The notes: a model not told the origin generated them from the sequence alone. 64,000 nucleotides of DNA from Enterococcus timonensis (GCF_900104595.1 NZ_FNVY01000004.1:682001-746000), one strand, 5' to 3'. Counted from the stretch's first letter, positions 22,701 to 31,425 are shown. Made by a program: numbers and translations.

Positions 22701-22768
22701 AAACAAAAGGACTTCCCGAAAGCGACGGGAAGTCTTAAAAAGAAAACCCGCATAGTTTACCTATGCGG
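22701..22768 (-). promoter_or_regulatory. Tandem terminators of the trpXYZ attenuator
   Basis: On the minus strand the first hairpin is CCGCATAG, a five-base loop, CTATGCGG (22748-22768), then a T-rich tract. The second is GACTTCCCG, a seven-base loop, CGGGAAGTC (22710-22734), then CTTTTGTTTTTC. Both lie between the leader peptide and trpX. GCGTAG near the Trp codons can pair with CTATGC of the first terminator, offering a competing fold. Confidence 0.8.
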
Positions 22769-22791
22769 ACTTGAATTCACTAAGAATCAAT

Positions 22792-22842
22792 TCGACATAG
22801 ATACGTTTTTAGAAAATCTCTAAAAAGTCGTATCTAGGCCCT
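22792..22842 (-). promoter_or_regulatory. Long central hairpin of the trp leader
   Basis: On the minus strand TAGATACG, then CTTTTTAG, pairs with CTAAAAA, then CGTATCTA, making a long stem between leader peptide and terminators. The distal TATCTA could instead pair with TAGATA at the leader peptide's last codons. This is the kind of switch seen in ribosome-mediated attenuators. The pairing was read by eye, without folding energies. Confidence 0.55.
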
Positions 22843-22863
22843 GTGTCAGGAACATAAATACAA

Positions 22864-22911
22864 CTATCTACGCCAGCTTTGCCAAGAAATATTGGATTGA
22901 GTGATAGTCAT
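22864..22911 (-). CDS. trpL: Trp-codon leader peptide of trpXYZ
   Basis: An intact 15-codon frame, MTITQSNISWQSWRR, begins with ATG seven bases after a perfect AAGGAGG. It contains two Trp codons close together (TGG CAA AGC TGG) just before the stop. It lies about 20 bases after the predicted transcription start and before a hairpin and two terminators. Ribosomes short of charged tRNA-Trp would stall at these codons and could prevent termination, allowing trpXYZ expression. The function is inferred from this arrangement, which parallels the E. coli trp leader. Confidence 0.85.
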   Translation of the reverse strand: MTITQSNISWQSWRR

Positions 22912-22938
22912 GTTTGTTCCTCCTTGTTGTTTTTTTAA

Positions 22939-22967
22939 ATCATAAGCCAAAAATAACGCGCCGTCAA
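22939..22967 (-). promoter_or_regulatory. Promoter of the trp leader and trpXYZ
   Basis: On the minus strand TTGACG (22962-22967), a 17-base spacer and TATGAT (22939-22944). Confidence 0.8.
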
Positions 22968-22982
22968 GCCAAGAATTTTATT

Positions 22983-23534
22983 TTATTCCAAAGTTTTGAT
23001 ATTTTCCATGGATAAATCATTAAGTTTAGCAACAAAATTTTGAAATTGGCCGGGTTCTTTTAAGACTAAACGATTTTCTTCTTTCCCTTTTTCAAAAAAG
23101 ATCACCGTTGTATAGCGATAATCAATGGCAAATTTTTCCGCTTCTTCATGGGTGTTATAGACCATTGGATATAAATAAACCGTATGATTTAGTGCTTGAA
23201 GATTTTTATCGTCAGCTAAAAGATCTGAAACCTCATGTGCATAAAGGCCATTTGTCGGAACAAAAATAATCGTCGCTGTTTCCTGTTGGCTAATTTTTTT
23301 AATATTAGGATATTCGACTAAGGTTACTTTTTTAGCCATTTTTTCTGGATAAACGACGGAAGCTAGTTGCTGGGTGCGAATCGTTTGCTGTAAATGTGGT
23401 GTTACACTAAGTAAAACAATTAAAATAATTACAGCGACACCGCCTGTGATGCCTAAAATTTTCCAATGTTTGCCATCGATATCGTGAAGTTCATCTATAA
23501 ATTGCTGCCATTTTTCTTGGAGCCAGTTTTTCAA
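22983..23534 (-). CDS. Membrane-anchored protein of unknown function
   Basis: A 183-residue protein with a cytoplasmic N terminus of about 25 residues and one hydrophobic helix (ILGITGGVAVIILIVLLSV). The extracellular domain of about 135 residues contains TIIFVPTNGLYAHEVSDLLAD, then YLYPMVYNTHEEAEKFA, then TVIFFEKGKEENRLVL. The alternation of strands and helices, with YRYTTVIFFEKGKE near the end, resembles a thioredoxin-like fold without a CxxC motif. That is a structural guess only. It is transcribed from its own promoter divergently from pckA and sits upstream of the trp leader. I do not recognise the family. Confidence 0.6.
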   Translation of the reverse strand: MKNWLQEKWQQFIDELHDIDGKHWKILGITGGVAVIILIVLLSVTPHLQQTIRTQQLASVVYPEKMAKKVTLVEYPNIKKISQQETATIIFVPTNGLYAHEVSDLLADDKNLQALNHTVYLYPMVYNTHEEAEKFAIDYRYTTVIFFEKGKEENRLVLKEPGQFQNFVAKLNDLSMENIKTLE

Positions 23535-23707
23535 AGCAAGCGCCCCTTCTTATTCATTATTAATTTCTATTCATCTATCCTACCAACAAAAACCATCTTT
23601 GACAAGGGAATAAAAAAAGCGGAAAAAACCGCGAATTTCTTTCATTTAAAGCCTTTACATGTTAAAATAAATGGGAATTAGCAATAAAAATTTTAGGAGG
23701 CTTTTGT

Positions 23708-25366
23708 ATGACGACTGTCGGAAAATTTGCTTTAGCGGATTTAGAAAAAACGAACCACTTACTTTCCAATATCAAAGTAACAGTGGAAAGTGCTTTTTAT
23801 GGAAACAACGTCAAAATGATTCCTGATCTTGCCTTTGCCTACAATTTGGCAAAACAATCACCTAACGTGACGGTGACTGATTTACCAGTAGCCCACACCG
23901 AAGATTTAGGCTTGCCAGCCGATGCTCGCGTTCTAGTGAGTAATGACGGAAAAGTTTTTGGTCGAACGGCTCAAGCGCGCCGTATTTTAGGACAACCGGG
24001 AATTGATAATAATTATTATGCCGGGATTTTGCGAGAAGCGGTTTTTACCGGTCAAAAGAAAACTTTTTATCATGGGCAAGCAGTTGTCGGCCTTTCTAAA
24101 GATTTTAGCGTTAAAGCCCATTTGCTGCTAGCTGAAGGGTATGAAAATAATTTATATTCTTGGCTATTAAATTTCCAAATTTTTACACCGGAAGCCAAAG
24201 AATTATACGAACAAAGTCCCGCCTTAAATGAAGATGATTTATATATTTATGCTAATCCTGATTGGTCCCATCCTGATTTTCCTAATGGGCTAGCGTTATT
24301 TGATCCCGTCCATAATGTGGCGGCGATTTTAGGCTTGCGTTATTTCGGCGAATTAAAAAAAGCGACTTTAACTTTAGCTTGGGCCACAGCGCATCGCAAC
24401 GGATTTGTTGCTTGCCATGGCGGCATGAAGCAATATGATTTAGGCGATAAGAAATTCACTATGGCGGCATTTGGTTTATCCGGTTCAGGAAAATCAACAA
24501 TTACTTTAGCAGAATCAAAACAAGATTTCCCGGTAAAAATTCTTCATGATGATGCTTTTATTATTTCTGAAAAAACTGGCGCCACCACTGCACTTGAACC
24601 AAGTTATTTTGATAAAACGCAAGATTATCCAGCCACAAGTTCAGCTATTGATTACTTTTTAACGGTGCAAAATGTCGGCGTCACGCTAGATGACACGGGT
24701 CGCAAAGTAATTGTCACCGAAGATATTCGTAATGGCAATGGGCGGACGGTCAAATCGCGTTACTTAACGCCAAATCGCGTTGATTTCTTACCAGAAAAAA
24801 TTGATGCTGTTTTTTGGATTATGAAAGACGATGCTCTGCCACCAGTTGTAAAAATTAATGATCCGGATTTAGCCACTGTTTTCGGGGTAACTTTAGCGAC
24901 AAAACGTTCCACCGCTGAAAATGTTATTGGGCAAAATCTTGATCAATTAGTAATGGAACCTTTTGCCAATCCTTTCCGCTCCTATCCATTGGGAGAAGAT
25001 TATCAAACATTTAAAGAACTTTTTGCTCAAGGAGTGGATTGTTATATTTTAAATACTGGATTTTTCAATGGCAATAAAGTCACCCCGCAACACACATTAG
25101 GTGCGATTGATTTAATTATTCAAGGAAAAGCTGACTTTGTTGATTTCGGTCCGATTGAAAAACTGGAATATTTGCCAATTGAAGGCCATCCCGTCGATTT
25201 TTCTGATAAAGAATATTTAAATAAAATCAAACAGCGTCTCGTTGACCGCCTCGCTTTTATTAATGAAAAGTCCACCGAAAAAGAAGGATACGACGCTCTT
25301 CCTAAAGAAGTCAACGAACAAATGGAAAATCTTATTTTAGACTTAGCGCAAAAATTAGCTGATTAA
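23708..25366 (+). CDS. pckA: Phosphoenolpyruvate carboxykinase (ATP)
   Basis: Interconverts oxaloacetate and phosphoenolpyruvate with ATP/ADP in the cytoplasm. The 552-residue protein carries the kinase loop FGLSGSGKSTITLAE, the metal-site HDDAFIISEKTGATTALEPSY and VTEDIRNGNGRTVKSRY, all typical of the ATP-dependent family. An AGGAGG lies before the ATG and a clean terminator follows. In fermentative lactobacilli the enzyme may run toward oxaloacetate or supply PEP from organic acids. It is a single-gene unit with no gluconeogenic neighbours, and direction cannot be told from sequence. Confidence 0.94.
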   Translation: MTTVGKFALADLEKTNHLLSNIKVTVESAFYGNNVKMIPDLAFAYNLAKQSPNVTVTDLPVAHTEDLGLPADARVLVSNDGKVFGRTAQARRILGQPGIDNNYYAGILREAVFTGQKKTFYHGQAVVGLSKDFSVKAHLLLAEGYENNLYSWLLNFQIFTPEAKELYEQSPALNEDDLYIYANPDWSHPDFPNGLALFDPVHNVAAILGLRYFGELKKATLTLAWATAHRNGFVACHGGMKQYDLGDKKFTMAAFGLSGSGKSTITLAESKQDFPVKILHDDAFIISEKTGATTALEPSYFDKTQDYPATSSAIDYFLTVQNVGVTLDDTGRKVIVTEDIRNGNGRTVKSRYLTPNRVDFLPEKIDAVFWIMKDDALPPVVKINDPDLATVFGVTLATKRSTAENVIGQNLDQLVMEPFANPFRSYPLGEDYQTFKELFAQGVDCYILNTGFFNGNKVTPQHTLGAIDLIIQGKADFVDFGPIEKLEYLPIEGHPVDFSDKEYLNKIKQRLVDRLAFINEKSTEKEGYDALPKEVNEQMENLILDLAQKLAD

Positions 25367-25378
25367 AAAAACTTTTAA

Positions 25379-25407
25379 CCTGCAAGAATTTTTTGCAGGT
25401 TTTTTTG
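25379..25407 (+). terminator. Terminator of pckA
   Basis: CCTGCAA, a seven-base loop, TTGCAGG and a run of T residues, 13 bases after the stop codon. Confidence 0.88.
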
Positions 25408-25462
25408 TTGTTTTGGCTATTTTTCGTTATAATTAATAAAGAATCAAATTGGAGGAAAAAAT

Positions 25463-27148
25463 ATGTCATTTGATGGCGTTTTTACCCACGTTTTAGTCAA
25501 AGAATTACAAGAGCAACTGTTAGGCGGTCGTGTTGCTAAAATTCAACAGCCTTACGCCATGGAAGTTGTTATGACCATCAGAGCTCGCGGTCGCAATCAC
25601 AAATTACTCTTGTCGGCTCACCCAAGCTATGCCCGGGTCCAACTGACCCAATTGCCTTTTGAAAATCCAGCGACGGCACCGAATTTTGCTATGATGCTTA
25701 GAAAATATTTAGATGGCGCAATTCTTGAAAAAATTTCTCAAGTGGACAATGATCGGGTTTTGCATTTTTCTTTTAGTCGTCGAAATGAATTAGGCGATTT
25801 GGAAGATTTGCGTTTAGTAGTGGAATTAATGGGGCGTCACTCGACTATTTTATTATTAAATGCGCAAAGTGAAAAAATTATTGATGCGATTAAACATGTC
25901 GGTCCAAGCCAAAATACATATCGCCTTTTGCTGCCAGGAATTCCGTACATTGCCCCGCCGCTTCAATATGTGGAAAATCCTTTTACGGTTACCGAGAAAA
26001 AAGTTTTTGAAATTTTACATGCTGAAGAACTGACGCCTAAATATTTGCAAACTTCTTTTCAAGGTTTGGGGACCGATACGGCCACAGAATTGTGTTATCG
26101 ACTCAATCGAAATCCGCAAGATAAATTAAAAACTTGGCAGAAGTTTTTCGAAAGTTTAGAAACGCCAAAGCCGACGATTTCGCAAAAAAATAATAAGGAA
26201 TTTTTTACACCGATTTCTTATTTTCATTTGTTAAATATAGCTAGTTACTCAAGTTTATCAGAAATGTTAGATGCCTTTTACGGAGAAAAAGCGCAAAAAG
26301 ATCGCGTCAAGCAATTGGGTGCTAATTTGCAAGTGAAAATGCAAAATGAATTCAAAAAAAATCAAAAAAAATTAGCCAAATTGGAGCAAACTTTGGCCGA
26401 CACCGAAAATGCCGAATCATATCGCAGAAATGGCGAACTGCTGACGACATTTTTAAATCAAGTCCCTCGTGGTGCCACGAAAGTTACTTTAGCTAATTAT
26501 TATGACGAGGATAAACCCCTAGACATTGCTTTGCGGGTGGATTTAACGCCTAATCAAAATGCGCAAAAATATTTCCAAAAATATCAAAAAGCCAAAAATG
26601 CCGTCAAAATTGTTCAAGGACAAATTGAAGAAACCAAGCAAGAACTAGCCTATTTAGAGTCAGTCATCGATCAAATCGAACTGGCCTCCCCTTTAGAATT
26701 AAATGGGATTCAAGAAGAATTGCAAACTACTGGCTATTTAAAAGCGCCTAAGAAAAAAATGCGGACAAATAAAGCCAAACCGCAATTTCAAAAATTTATT
26801 GCCACTAGTGGCGATGAAATTCTAGTCGGTCGAAATAATTTGCAAAATGATTTGTTAACTTTAAAAACGGCTAAAAAAACCGATATTTGGTTGCATGTCA
26901 AAAATATTCCCGGCTCGCATGTGATTATTAAAAATCCGCAACCGACCATTCCGACGATTATGGAAGCTGCCAAACTTGCCGCTTACTTTTCTAAGTTCCG
27001 CCTTTCTAGTAATGTGCCGGTAGATTATGTCGCTTGTAAATATGTCCATAAGCCAAATGGCGCCAAACCTGGTTTCGTGATTTATGAAAATCAAAGCACG
27101 GTTTATGTAACACCGGAAGAATCTTTAGTGAAAAGTTTAGCCGAATAA
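25463..27148 (+). CDS. rqcH: Rqc2 homologue RqcH (NFACT protein, formerly fibronectin-binding FbpA)
   Basis: A 561-residue NFACT-family protein. The NFACT-N domain starts MSFDGVFTHVLVKELQEQLLGGRVAKIQQP, with the catalytic-like Asp and Arg of VVELMGRHSTILLL. A long coiled coil spans residues about 285-420, and the NFACT-R domain follows, with DIWLHVKNIPGSHVII. RqcH binds obstructed 50S subunits and recruits tRNA-Ala to add C-terminal alanine tails that mark stalled peptides for degradation. Older annotations call it a fibronectin-binding protein. Length and domain order are complete. It has its own ribosome-binding site 97 bases after pckA. Confidence 0.93.
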   Translation: MSFDGVFTHVLVKELQEQLLGGRVAKIQQPYAMEVVMTIRARGRNHKLLLSAHPSYARVQLTQLPFENPATAPNFAMMLRKYLDGAILEKISQVDNDRVLHFSFSRRNELGDLEDLRLVVELMGRHSTILLLNAQSEKIIDAIKHVGPSQNTYRLLLPGIPYIAPPLQYVENPFTVTEKKVFEILHAEELTPKYLQTSFQGLGTDTATELCYRLNRNPQDKLKTWQKFFESLETPKPTISQKNNKEFFTPISYFHLLNIASYSSLSEMLDAFYGEKAQKDRVKQLGANLQVKMQNEFKKNQKKLAKLEQTLADTENAESYRRNGELLTTFLNQVPRGATKVTLANYYDEDKPLDIALRVDLTPNQNAQKYFQKYQKAKNAVKIVQGQIEETKQELAYLESVIDQIELASPLELNGIQEELQTTGYLKAPKKKMRTNKAKPQFQKFIATSGDEILVGRNNLQNDLLTLKTAKKTDIWLHVKNIPGSHVIIKNPQPTIPTIMEAAKLAAYFSKFRLSSNVPVDYVACKYVHKPNGAKPGFVIYENQSTVYVTPEESLVKSLAE

Positions 27149-27149
27149 A

Positions 27150-27189
27150 AAAAGAAGTGTTGCCAAAAAATAGGCAGCACTTCTTTTTT
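27150..27189. terminator. Bidirectional terminator between rqcH and the MazG-like gene
   Basis: AAGAAGTGTTGCC and GGCAGCACTTCTT around an eight-base loop with A and T tracts on both sides. The right arm overlaps the end of the convergent MazG-like gene. Confidence 0.85.
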
Positions 27190-27490
27190 ACAATTTTTCT
27201 TTTTCGGATAAAAATTTTTCTAATTCCGTTTCGATATCCACGTCTAATCTATTCGCTAGTTCCATTAACCACCAAATGTTTTCCGCTAATTTTTGTTCCA
27301 AATTATATGGCGTTTCGTCGTAATATCGACCAGCACGGGTCATGGCAAGTCGGTTTAAGTTGCCAATATCATTAGACAAAGCTAATAAATCTTCTTCGAC
27401 ACTCCAGATACTGCCGTGATTTTTTAATTCCAATTCGTGATAGCGCGCTCTGATTTTATTGCTTCGGGCAATTAATTCTTTGACGTCCAT
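27188..27490 (-). CDS. MazG-like protein
   Basis: A 100-residue, all-helical protein. The acidic segment SVEEDLLALSNDIGNLNRL and the second segment NLEQKLAENIWWLMELANRLDVDIETELEKFL correspond to the four-helix MazG/dUTPase-like fold. In that fold acidic residues on two helices coordinate magnesium for nucleotide hydrolysis. The residues are not a perfect ExxE...ExxD match, so activity is uncertain and the substrate unknown. It lies downstream of rluD with a possible terminator between them and may be an independent unit. A second, canonical MazG-type protein is encoded at 45045-45383. Confidence 0.65.
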   Translation of the reverse strand: MDVKELIARSNKIRARYHELELKNHGSIWSVEEDLLALSNDIGNLNRLAMTRAGRYYDETPYNLEQKLAENIWWLMELANRLDVDIETELEKFLSEKEKL

Positions 27491-27539
27491 ATTTTAATTC
27501 TCCTTTTTAAATGTAGCTTGAACAATGTTGATAAGACGC

Positions 27540-27584
27540 AAAAAAAGCTTAGAGAGTAGATAAAAAAATCTATTCTCTAGGCTA
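27540..27584 (-). terminator. Terminator of the fhs-lspA-rluD cluster
   Basis: On the minus strand AGCCTAGAGAATAGAT, a short T-rich loop and ATCTACTCTCTAAGCT, then seven T residues. Confidence 0.8.
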
Positions 27585-27591
27585 CAAATTT

Positions 27592-28488
27592 TTATGCTTT
27601 TTCATTTCTTAGCTGTTCAAGTGTTTTTTGAAAAATTTCTGGTGGATCCACTTCAAAAACCATTTTTTCCCCAGTTGTGGGATGAGTAAATCCTAACAGT
27701 TGCGCATGCAAAAATTGACCATTTCCTGCTAAAGTTTTTCTCGGTCCGTAAAGAAGATCGCCGGCCACCGGATGCTTAATATATTGCATATGGACGCGAA
27801 TTTGGTGCGTTCGGCCAGTTTCTAATTGCAATTGTAAAAGCGAATAATCGTCAAATGTTTCTAATACTTTAAAATGAGTGACCGCTTCTTTTCCATCGGC
27901 AATCACCGCTTGTTTTTTCCGATCTTGTTTACTGCGGCCAACTGGTGCGTCAATGGTGCCATTATCATGCGAAAAAGTCCCGTGAACAATGGCTAAATAT
28001 TTTCGTTGACTCGTTTTATTTTTTAATTGCGCGGCTAGATTTTCATGGGCAAAATCATTTTTGGCAATCATCAGTAAGCCGGAAGTATCTTTATCAATCC
28101 GGTGGACAATCCCTGGACGAATCACATCATTAATCGTCGAAAGATTTTTCATATGAAATAAAAGCGCATTGACCAAAGTACCAGTTGGATGTCCGGCAGA
28201 TGGATGAACGACCATGCCTTGGGGTTTATTCACGACTGCAAGATCATCGTCTTCATAAATAATTTCTAACGGAATATTTTCTGGTAAAAGATCTAATACT
28301 TCGGGAATTTTTTCTTCAACCGCAACAACTTCCCCTTTTTTTGCTTTGTAATTGGCGCGAACAACTTGATTATTAATCGTCACCAACTCTTCTTTTAGCC
28401 ATTGTTGTACTTGCGAGCGGCTAACGGCCATCGTTTGAGCCAAAATGGAATCCAAACGGCCGTCCTCTTCTAAAATATAAGTTTTCAT
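27592..28488 (-). CDS. rluD: RluD-family 23S rRNA pseudouridine synthase
   Basis: Isomerises specific uridines of large-subunit rRNA to pseudouridine. The 298-residue protein has an N-terminal S4 domain (RLDSILAQTMAVSRSQVQQWLKE) and the catalytic domain with HRIDKDTSGLLMIAKND, where Asp is the catalytic residue. It also has VVHPSAGHPTGTLVNAL and LETGRTHQIRVH. Length is normal for RluD-type enzymes; the exact target uridines cannot be assigned. The first codon overlaps the end of lspA by four bases, an arrangement (lspA-rluD) conserved in Firmicutes. Confidence 0.93.
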   Translation of the reverse strand: MKTYILEEDGRLDSILAQTMAVSRSQVQQWLKEELVTINNQVVRANYKAKKGEVVAVEEKIPEVLDLLPENIPLEIIYEDDDLAVVNKPQGMVVHPSAGHPTGTLVNALLFHMKNLSTINDVIRPGIVHRIDKDTSGLLMIAKNDFAHENLAAQLKNKTSQRKYLAIVHGTFSHDNGTIDAPVGRSKQDRKKQAVIADGKEAVTHFKVLETFDDYSLLQLQLETGRTHQIRVHMQYIKHPVAGDLLYGPRKTLAGNGQFLHAQLLGFTHPTTGEKMVFEVDPPEIFQKTLEQLRNEKA

Positions 28489-28955
28489 TTTTTTCCTCTC
28501 TTAAAAAAATCATCATCTATGCGCAAGATAAAAATAAAAACAACGGCGACACCGACTGTTAAACACATGTCAGCAACATTAAAAATAGGAAAATTAAAAA
28601 AGTCCAACCGAATCATATCCACGACATACCCTAAACGCATCCGATCGATAAAATTCCCTAAAGCTCCAGCAATCATTAAGCTTAAGCCTAACGAAAACCA
28701 AATGCTATTTTTCCCGTAAATAACTAGAAAATAAATCATAGCCACTAAAGCAATGGTAGTAACAATGGCAAAGAAAATCATTTTTCCTTCTAGTAAGCTC
28801 CAAGCCGCACCGGAATTTTGCAAATGGGTCAACGAAACGATACCTGGCCATAATTCTTTAGTACCACCGATAGTAATATTTTGGACGACTAAATATTTTG
28901 TCCATTGATCAATCGCCACTAGAACGGCGCTAATTGCTAAGTAAATTAAAAACAC
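28485..28955 (-). CDS. lspA: Lipoprotein signal peptidase (signal peptidase II)
   Basis: Removes signal peptides from prolipoproteins after diacylglyceryl modification, within the membrane. The 156-residue protein has four transmembrane helices and both catalytic aspartates. The first is in GALGNFIDRMRLGYVVDMI and the second in FNVADMCLTVG. The DQWTK motif near the N terminus and LQNSGAAWSLL are also conserved. The initiator is GTG, five bases after AAGGAGG. Translation is coupled to rluD by a four-base overlap. It probably belongs to one transcript with the CBS-domain gene upstream. Confidence 0.96.
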   Translation of the reverse strand: MFLIYLAISAVLVAIDQWTKYLVVQNITIGGTKELWPGIVSLTHLQNSGAAWSLLEGKMIFFAIVTTIALVAMIYFLVIYGKNSIWFSLGLSLMIAGALGNFIDRMRLGYVVDMIRLDFFNFPIFNVADMCLTVGVAVVFIFILRIDDDFFKRGKK

Positions 28956-28969
28956 GTGATCCTCCTTGT

Positions 28970-29662
28970 TTAATCGGAATAATTCAAGTCGCGGGGCCGA
29001 ATAATTCCCAATAATTGTCCATCTGGATTGCCATCTTTAGTAATTAAGACGGCTTCTAATAATTGGACTTCTTGAAACCAATTTTCCACCTCAGAAACGG
29101 GCGTATCTTGGCGACAAAAACGATAATTTGGTTGTTTAAATGAAATATTTAATAAATCTTGAGCTGTTCGTTTCCGAAAATCCACTGGACCTTTTTGACT
29201 TTCCACCGCTAGCCAAAAACCAATCCCCCGAATCGTTACTAGTCCTAAAAAATGACCATGGTCATAAATGGGAAATTGCGAATAATGTTTTTCGGCAATT
29301 TTTTTTAAAATATCTTGAATCGGAATATTTTTTTCAAAACCGGTGACGTGCTTTTTAAAGCGGGGGTAAACGGTCGCCGGTTCAATCAATTCTGATTCAA
29401 TCAACTGCATCCGTTTAATCGCCCAATCATTCGGTTCGGCAATGACAAAGTCTTCCGATATTTTTTCATGAATAATCGCGTTACGCAGTTGAGCCATTTG
29501 CAATAAATCATTTTCATACTTCTTTAAAATCGGATTTTTTTGGCGACTCCCCCGACGAACCGCCTCAGAAAACCCCATATTGTTGGGAGCTTTCATAAGT
29601 ACTTTAACATATTTTTCCACCCGATTAAAACTTGTCAAAAAAATTTCTGCATTATCAGCCAT
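28970..29662 (-). CDS. CBS-domain protein
   Basis: A 230-residue cytoplasmic protein. An N-terminal helical region of about 85 residues (NRVEKYVKVLMKAPNNMGFSE and LAQLRNAIIHEK-like helices) precedes two CBS motifs. The first is KKIAEKHYSQFPIYDHGHFLGLVTIRGI and the second is around VSEVENWFQEVQLLEAVLITKDG. CBS pairs bind adenosine nucleotides, and in Firmicutes several bind cyclic-di-AMP; no effector can be assigned here. The start at 29662 follows AAAGGATGA. It lies 12 bases after fhs and 15 before lspA, so the three are probably co-transcribed. Confidence 0.78.
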   Translation of the reverse strand: MADNAEIFLTSFNRVEKYVKVLMKAPNNMGFSEAVRRGSRQKNPILKKYENDLLQMAQLRNAIIHEKISEDFVIAEPNDWAIKRMQLIESELIEPATVYPRFKKHVTGFEKNIPIQDILKKIAEKHYSQFPIYDHGHFLGLVTIRGIGFWLAVESQKGPVDFRKRTAQDLLNISFKQPNYRFCRQDTPVSEVENWFQEVQLLEAVLITKDGNPDGQLLGIIRPRDLNYSD

Positions 29663-29673
29663 AATCATCCTTT

Positions 29674-31341
29674 CTACGACAAACCGTGGACGGTGCCGTC
29701 ATCATCAATGGTCATCTTTAAGGCGTTAGGTTCTTTAGGCAGTCCGGGCATTGTTAAAATGCTGCCGGCTAAGGCCACAATAAATCCGGCGCCGATTTTG
29801 GCTTGGAGTTCCCGAATTTCAATCGTGAAATTTTCTGGTCGTCCTAATCTTGTTGGATTATCTGATAAAGAGTTTGGCGTTTTGGCCATACAAATTGGTA
29901 ACCGTCCCCAGCCATTTTCGGCAAATTGACGGAGTTGTTTTTGAACTTTTTTAGTAAAAGTAACTCGTTGGGCGCCGTAAATTTTCTCGGCAATCGTCGT
30001 AATTTTTTTCTCTAGCGTTGCTGTAGATTCATAAAGTTTGACCACGGGTTCTTTTTGTTGTGCCAAAATGTCTTGCAATTTTTCAGCTAATTCAACAGCC
30101 CCTTTTCCCCCTTTAGCCCAGACGTCTGTTAAGATACAAGAAATATTTTTTTCGGCGCATAATTTTTTAACTAGTGCAATTTCAGCATCGGTGTCACTTG
30201 TAAAACGATTTAAAGCGACGACTTGTGGCAAATGAAATGCGGCAATATTTTCTAAATGTTTGGCTAAATTAGAAAAACCAGCTTCAAGTGCCGCTAGATT
30301 TTCAGTGTCCAAATCATTTAGCGGCAAACCACCGTGCATTTTTAATGCGCGAATCGTGGCTACCATCACTACAGCATCAGGATATTTCCCAAGCACTGGC
30401 GCTTTAATATCGAGAAATTTTTCCGCACCCAAATCACTCCCAAAGCCAGCTTCTGTTACAGTGATGTCAGCCGTTTGTAAAGCAAGGCGCGTAGCCATCA
30501 CTGAGTTACAACCGTGGGCAATATTAGCAAATGGTCCGCCGTGAACAAAAGCCGGCGTGCCTGCTAAAGTTTGCACCAAATTTGGTTTTAAAGCTTCTTT
30601 TAATAAAATCGTTAGCGCATCTGTTGCCTGAAGATCAGCGACGGTAATAATTTTACCGGATGTATTTTCCGCTACTACAATGCTAGCAATGCGATTTTTT
30701 AAATCGGCAATATTTTTAGCTAAACATAAAACAGCCATCAGTTCTGAAGCGACTGTAATTTGAAAATGATCTTCCCGCGGCCAACCATTTAAAGGTCCAC
30801 CTAGTCCAATGGTGATATTTCGCAGCGTGCGGTCATTTATATCTAAAACGCGATTCCAATAAATTTTTCTAGAATCAATATTAAGCGCATTGCCTTGTTG
30901 CAAATGATTATCTAGCAAAGCCGATAGTAAATTATTGGCTTGCGTTAAGGCGTGCATATCGCCAGTAAAATGTAAATTAATTTCTTCCATCGGCACCACT
31001 TGGGCTAAACCGCCACCAGTAGCGCCCCCTTTGCGACCGAAAACAGGACCGGCGGATGGTTCCCGCAAAGCAATCGCTACTTTTTTATTTAAAAGGGCAA
31101 AAGCATCGGCTAAGCCCACCGTGACGGTTGATTTTCCTTCACCGGCGGCCGTTGGGGTCATGGAAGTCACCAAAACTAATTGGCCAAAATTATTTTCCTC
31201 CCGCGCATTCATTGCCTCATAAGAAATTTTTCCTTTAAAATGGCCAAAAGGTTCAATTTCTGCCGGGGAAAAATGTAATTTCGCACCAATTTCTTCAATC
31301 GGCTCTAGGCGCGCTTGTTGTGCAATGGTTAAGTCGTCCAT
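29674..31341 (-). CDS. fhs: Formate-tetrahydrofolate ligase
   Basis: Makes 10-formyltetrahydrofolate from formate, tetrahydrofolate and ATP, feeding purine and fMet-tRNA synthesis. The 555-residue protein has TPTAAGEGKSTVTVGLADAF, the P-loop of the FTHFS family, and RKGGATGGGLAQVVPMEEINLHFTGD. It also has EAGFGSDLGAEKF and the C-terminal SDNPTRLGRPE and GFIVALAGSILTMPGLP. Length is standard. In an organism with folA and thyA in the same region it belongs to one-carbon metabolism, although it is not in an operon with them. Confidence 0.97.
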   Translation of the reverse strand: MDDLTIAQQARLEPIEEIGAKLHFSPAEIEPFGHFKGKISYEAMNAREENNFGQLVLVTSMTPTAAGEGKSTVTVGLADAFALLNKKVAIALREPSAGPVFGRKGGATGGGLAQVVPMEEINLHFTGDMHALTQANNLLSALLDNHLQQGNALNIDSRKIYWNRVLDINDRTLRNITIGLGGPLNGWPREDHFQITVASELMAVLCLAKNIADLKNRIASIVVAENTSGKIITVADLQATDALTILLKEALKPNLVQTLAGTPAFVHGGPFANIAHGCNSVMATRLALQTADITVTEAGFGSDLGAEKFLDIKAPVLGKYPDAVVMVATIRALKMHGGLPLNDLDTENLAALEAGFSNLAKHLENIAAFHLPQVVALNRFTSDTDAEIALVKKLCAEKNISCILTDVWAKGGKGAVELAEKLQDILAQQKEPVVKLYESTATLEKKITTIAEKIYGAQRVTFTKKVQKQLRQFAENGWGRLPICMAKTPNSLSDNPTRLGRPENFTIEIRELQAKIGAGFIVALAGSILTMPGLPKEPNALKMTIDDDGTVHGLS

Positions 31342-31358
31342 AAAAACTCCTTTCTAAC

Positions 31359-31385
31359 AAAAAAGCAGACGAGAATCATCTGCCA
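31359..31385 (-). terminator. Terminator of ebsA
   Basis: On the minus strand GCAGATGA, a short loop and TCGTCTGC, then six T residues, directly before the fhs ribosome-binding site. Confidence 0.7.
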
Positions 31386-31425
31386 AATAAAATATGTTGA
31401 TTTTTTTTAAAGCATTTTTTTCAGT

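Noticed and set aside
22667-22753. N-terminal extension of TrpX
   Set aside because: It would translate through terminator stems; the ATG at 22666 follows GGAGGAG and begins a normal hydrophobic signal segment.
30260-31222. Several long plus-strand frames opposite fhs
   Set aside because: They are shadow frames of a highly conserved enzyme gene, without ribosome-binding sites or recognisable products.
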